Assembly: GCF_011064595.1 (NCBI RefSeq)
Contig: NZ_JAALJI010000022.1
Span: 62,001 to 126,000, forward strand
Source of the DNA: Paludisphaera soli
GTDB taxonomy: Bacteria > Planctomycetota > Planctomycetia > Isosphaerales > Isosphaeraceae
Length of the DNA: 64,000 bases
Direction of reading: 5' to 3'
Position numbers and translations under genes: made by a program. Shown here one piece after another: positions 62,178 through 64,000 of this stretch. Below the pieces are notes generated by a model, which searched no databases, was not told where the DNA came from, and worked only from the letters and a program-made list of their open reading frames with translations. Numbering within the stretch: position 1 is the first letter of the stretch; each line of letters starts with the position of its first letter.

Positions 62178-63944
62178 TCACCTCGCGGCCGGCGCGTCGG
62201 CGTCGTCGATCGTCAGCATGACGCCCGGGAAATGCTCCCGGGCCCAGGTGATCAGCCTGCGGACGGCGGCGAGCCGATGCTTCGATTGCAGGACGCCCGG
62301 AGCTGTCGCCTCTTTCAGTCGTTGCATCTCGGCCTGCTCCTTCTCGGCCTCCAAAAGTTGCCGCCGAGATTCGAAATACAGTTGACTTTCGATTGATAGA
62401 CCGGCCGATGCAGCCGATTCACCGTTGCGATCGAGCCACTGGTCGAGCGCCCTGAAATACTTTTCCTTCTCCACCTCCTTCTGGCCTCGAAGTTCAGCGC
62501 TCTCCGCGACCTTCCCCCTGCTCTCTCGATAAGGAGGTCTCAGGAGTTCGCTTCGCTTCAAGGCCTCCCCATGCCGGTGCTCGGCGTCGTCGAGCACCTT
62601 CTGCCCCGCGGTGCTCCGCTCCGAAGCCTCGTCCTCCATCTCCCGCAGCCGGGCCACCAGCACGCGGGCCGGGGCGATGGCGTCCTCGCGGAGGCTCTGG
62701 GCCTGGAGTTCGGAGACCATGTCATGGTCCTTGCCCAGGTAGTCCTCGATGATCCGGAACTTCCGGTACGCGCTCACCAGCTGCGCCTCGATCTCGCGCA
62801 GGCTCCGGGCATCGGTCAATGCGAGGGCGGACGGCTTGAGGCCGATCGCCTCGCCGACGCCCTTCACGGAGGAGTCCGGGGGCGACGACGAAGACGACGC
62901 GGCGGGAGCGGCGGCGGCCGGCTTCGCCACCTGGTCGAGGAGTCGATCGAGCTTCTGCTCGACATCGGCCAGGCGGCCCTCGACATCGGCGGCCGGCGCG
63001 GCGGGCTTCTCGGGCTCGGGCGGGGCCTGCGCCGGGGGCTGGGGCCTGGGCGGGTCGTCCTGGACCCCGGGGGCGTCGAACGACCCGGCGACGGCCAGGG
63101 CCCCGGCGGTCAGGCCGAGGCAGGCGAAGGCGAACCCGAGCGGCTTCCACGGCGAACTCGACATGGCGATGACTCCCTGGGCCAGGGCCGCGGCGGGCCA
63201 CTGGGTGGTGGACGAGGACCAGAAGGCCGAAAGCCAGCCCGACAGCCCGGCGAACCGGCCGGCGGCGACCGTCGCCGCGACGAGCGACGGCGGGATGGAT
63301 GCGACCGTCAGATCCGCCCGCAGCAAGGCGAAGGCCGCGGAGGCGTCGAGCCCCCGGCGCGACAGGCGGTCGTGCAGGATCGAGCGCGCCCGGGCCATCC
63401 GGCTCCGCACCGTGCCGACCGGCCAGCCCAGCTCGGCCGCCGCCTGGTCGTGCGTCCGACCCTTCAGGTAGCAGAGGACGAGCGGGGCGCGGTACTTCTC
63501 GGGCAGTCGGGCCAGCTCCCGGTCCAGCGTCTCGATGGCGTCGTCGGGAGCGGGGGGCTCGACGGCCGCCACCGAGACGCCCTCGCGATCCCCCTCGCGG
63601 GCCCGGCGCTTGAGGAGGTCGGAGCGGGCCCGCATCGCGACGCGGTAGGCCACGCCGTAGAGCCAGCTCGCAAGGGCGTCGCCGTCGCGGAGGTCCCCCC
63701 CTTTGCGGACGAGGACCAGGAACGTCGCCTGGAACGCGTCCTCCACGTCGGCCGGGTCGCGCAGGTAGCGTCGGCAGAGGGCCAGCACGGGCGGGCCGTG
63801 ACGGTCCACGAGGGCCTCGAACGCCGACTCGTCCCGCTCGGCCCGATACCGATGCAGGAGCCGCGCATCCCCTCCCGGCGCGTCCACCCCGTCGCGGAGC
63901 AGCCGCTCGACCTCCCGACCCGCGCCTCGGTTTCCCCTCCTCAT
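62178..63944 (-). CDS. ECF RNA polymerase sigma factor with long C-terminal membrane/coiled-coil extension
   Basis: A 588-residue protein. The N-terminal 180 residues are an ECF sigma factor: region 2 (CRRYLRDPADVEDAFQATFL, SWLYGVAYRVAMRARSDLLK) and region 4 (LPEKYRAPLVLCYLKGRTHD, GWPVGTVRSRMARARSILHD). After a hydrophobic region there is one membrane segment (PLGFAFACLGLTAGALAVAG, about residues 268-287), a Pro-rich linker and about 250 residues of coiled-coil-like sequence (ERSTAGQKVLDDAEHRHGEA, FESRRQLLEAEKEQAEMQRL). The architecture fits planctomycete ECF groups whose extension replaces a separate anti-sigma factor. Start at 63944 has GGAGG upstream. Confidence 0.93.
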   Translation of the reverse strand: MRRGNRGAGREVERLLRDGVDAPGGDARLLHRYRAERDESAFEALVDRHGPPVLALCRRYLRDPADVEDAFQATFLVLVRKGGDLRDGDALASWLYGVAYRVAMRARSDLLKRRAREGDREGVSVAAVEPPAPDDAIETLDRELARLPEKYRAPLVLCYLKGRTHDQAAAELGWPVGTVRSRMARARSILHDRLSRRGLDASAAFALLRADLTVASIPPSLVAATVAAGRFAGLSGWLSAFWSSSTTQWPAAALAQGVIAMSSSPWKPLGFAFACLGLTAGALAVAGSFDAPGVQDDPPRPQPPAQAPPEPEKPAAPAADVEGRLADVEQKLDRLLDQVAKPAAAAPAASSSSSPPDSSVKGVGEAIGLKPSALALTDARSLREIEAQLVSAYRKFRIIEDYLGKDHDMVSELQAQSLREDAIAPARVLVARLREMEDEASERSTAGQKVLDDAEHRHGEALKRSELLRPPYRESRGKVAESAELRGQKEVEKEKYFRALDQWLDRNGESAASAGLSIESQLYFESRRQLLEAEKEQAEMQRLKEATAPGVLQSKHRLAAVRRLITWAREHFPGVMLTIDDADAPAAR

Positions 63945-64000
63945 CACCGCCCCTCCCCTTCCCTTCCCGGAGGTTACTGCAACGAGCCCCGCCCCCAATC

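Overview
The window looks like chromosome of a high-GC planctomycete, most likely of the Isosphaeraceae type. The evidence is the gene content: five prepilin-type DUF1559 (H-X9-DG) proteins plus one DUF1559 fusion, a PSCyt1-DUF1549-DUF1553 cytochrome paired with a DUF1501 protein, a PEP-CTERM protein, a Minf_1886-family protein, a MoxR/DUF58/vWA operon and an ECF sigma factor with a long C-terminal extension. The genus is inferred from these families, not proven. There is no rRNA, CRISPR array, prophage or intact insertion sequence. One tRNA (Thr, CGT anticodon) is present.

Layout. 1-3.1 kb: a cut-off NAD(P)-binding oxidoreductase, DUF1990, an intradiol dioxygenase, a nucleoside deaminase and a DUF2292 protein. 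3.4-7.8 kb: the DUF1549/DUF1501 pair, separated by a palindromic repeat. 7.8-10.7 kb: methyltransferase plus Trm112-like protein, then RicT-like PSP1, Minf_1886 and a tiny membrane protein. 11-28 kb: the secreted-protein region, with four prepilin-type DUF1559 genes, three mini-lipoproteins, the DUF1559 fusion and a basic secretory protein homologue, interrupted by an operon for arabinofuranosidase, sugar porter and PfkB kinase. 28-35 kb: lipid-kinase-like protein, KdsA, a transglutaminase-like/TPR lipoprotein, a glycosyltransferase and the tRNA. 35-45 kb: many short genes, another lipoprotein/DUF1559 pair and two decayed transposases. 46-56.8 kb: a large vWA/MoxR/DUF58/BatA-like operon with unrelated small soluble proteins between its core genes. 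57-64 kb: a PAS/GAF/receiver protein, an isochorismatase-like hydrolase, a beta-helix exoprotein and the ECF sigma factor.

How the parts may work together. Four of the five prepilin-like DUF1559 genes sit beside a gene for a 66-79 residue lipoprotein, which suggests that paired small lipoproteins are part of this envelope system. The MoxR operon holds the usual parts (AAA+ ATPase, DUF58 adaptor, membrane vWA proteins) of a MoxR-type metallochaperone or envelope-stress module. A modular palindromic repeat of about 170-240 bp occurs five times, always between genes and usually a few bases after a stop codon. It is the clearest non-coding structure in the window.

Many starts were moved inward from the longest possible frame because a purine-rich ribosome binding site and the family N-terminus agree on a later ATG, GTG or TTG. 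No homology search was possible. Family names are from recognised motifs, and genes that I do not recognise are described as such.
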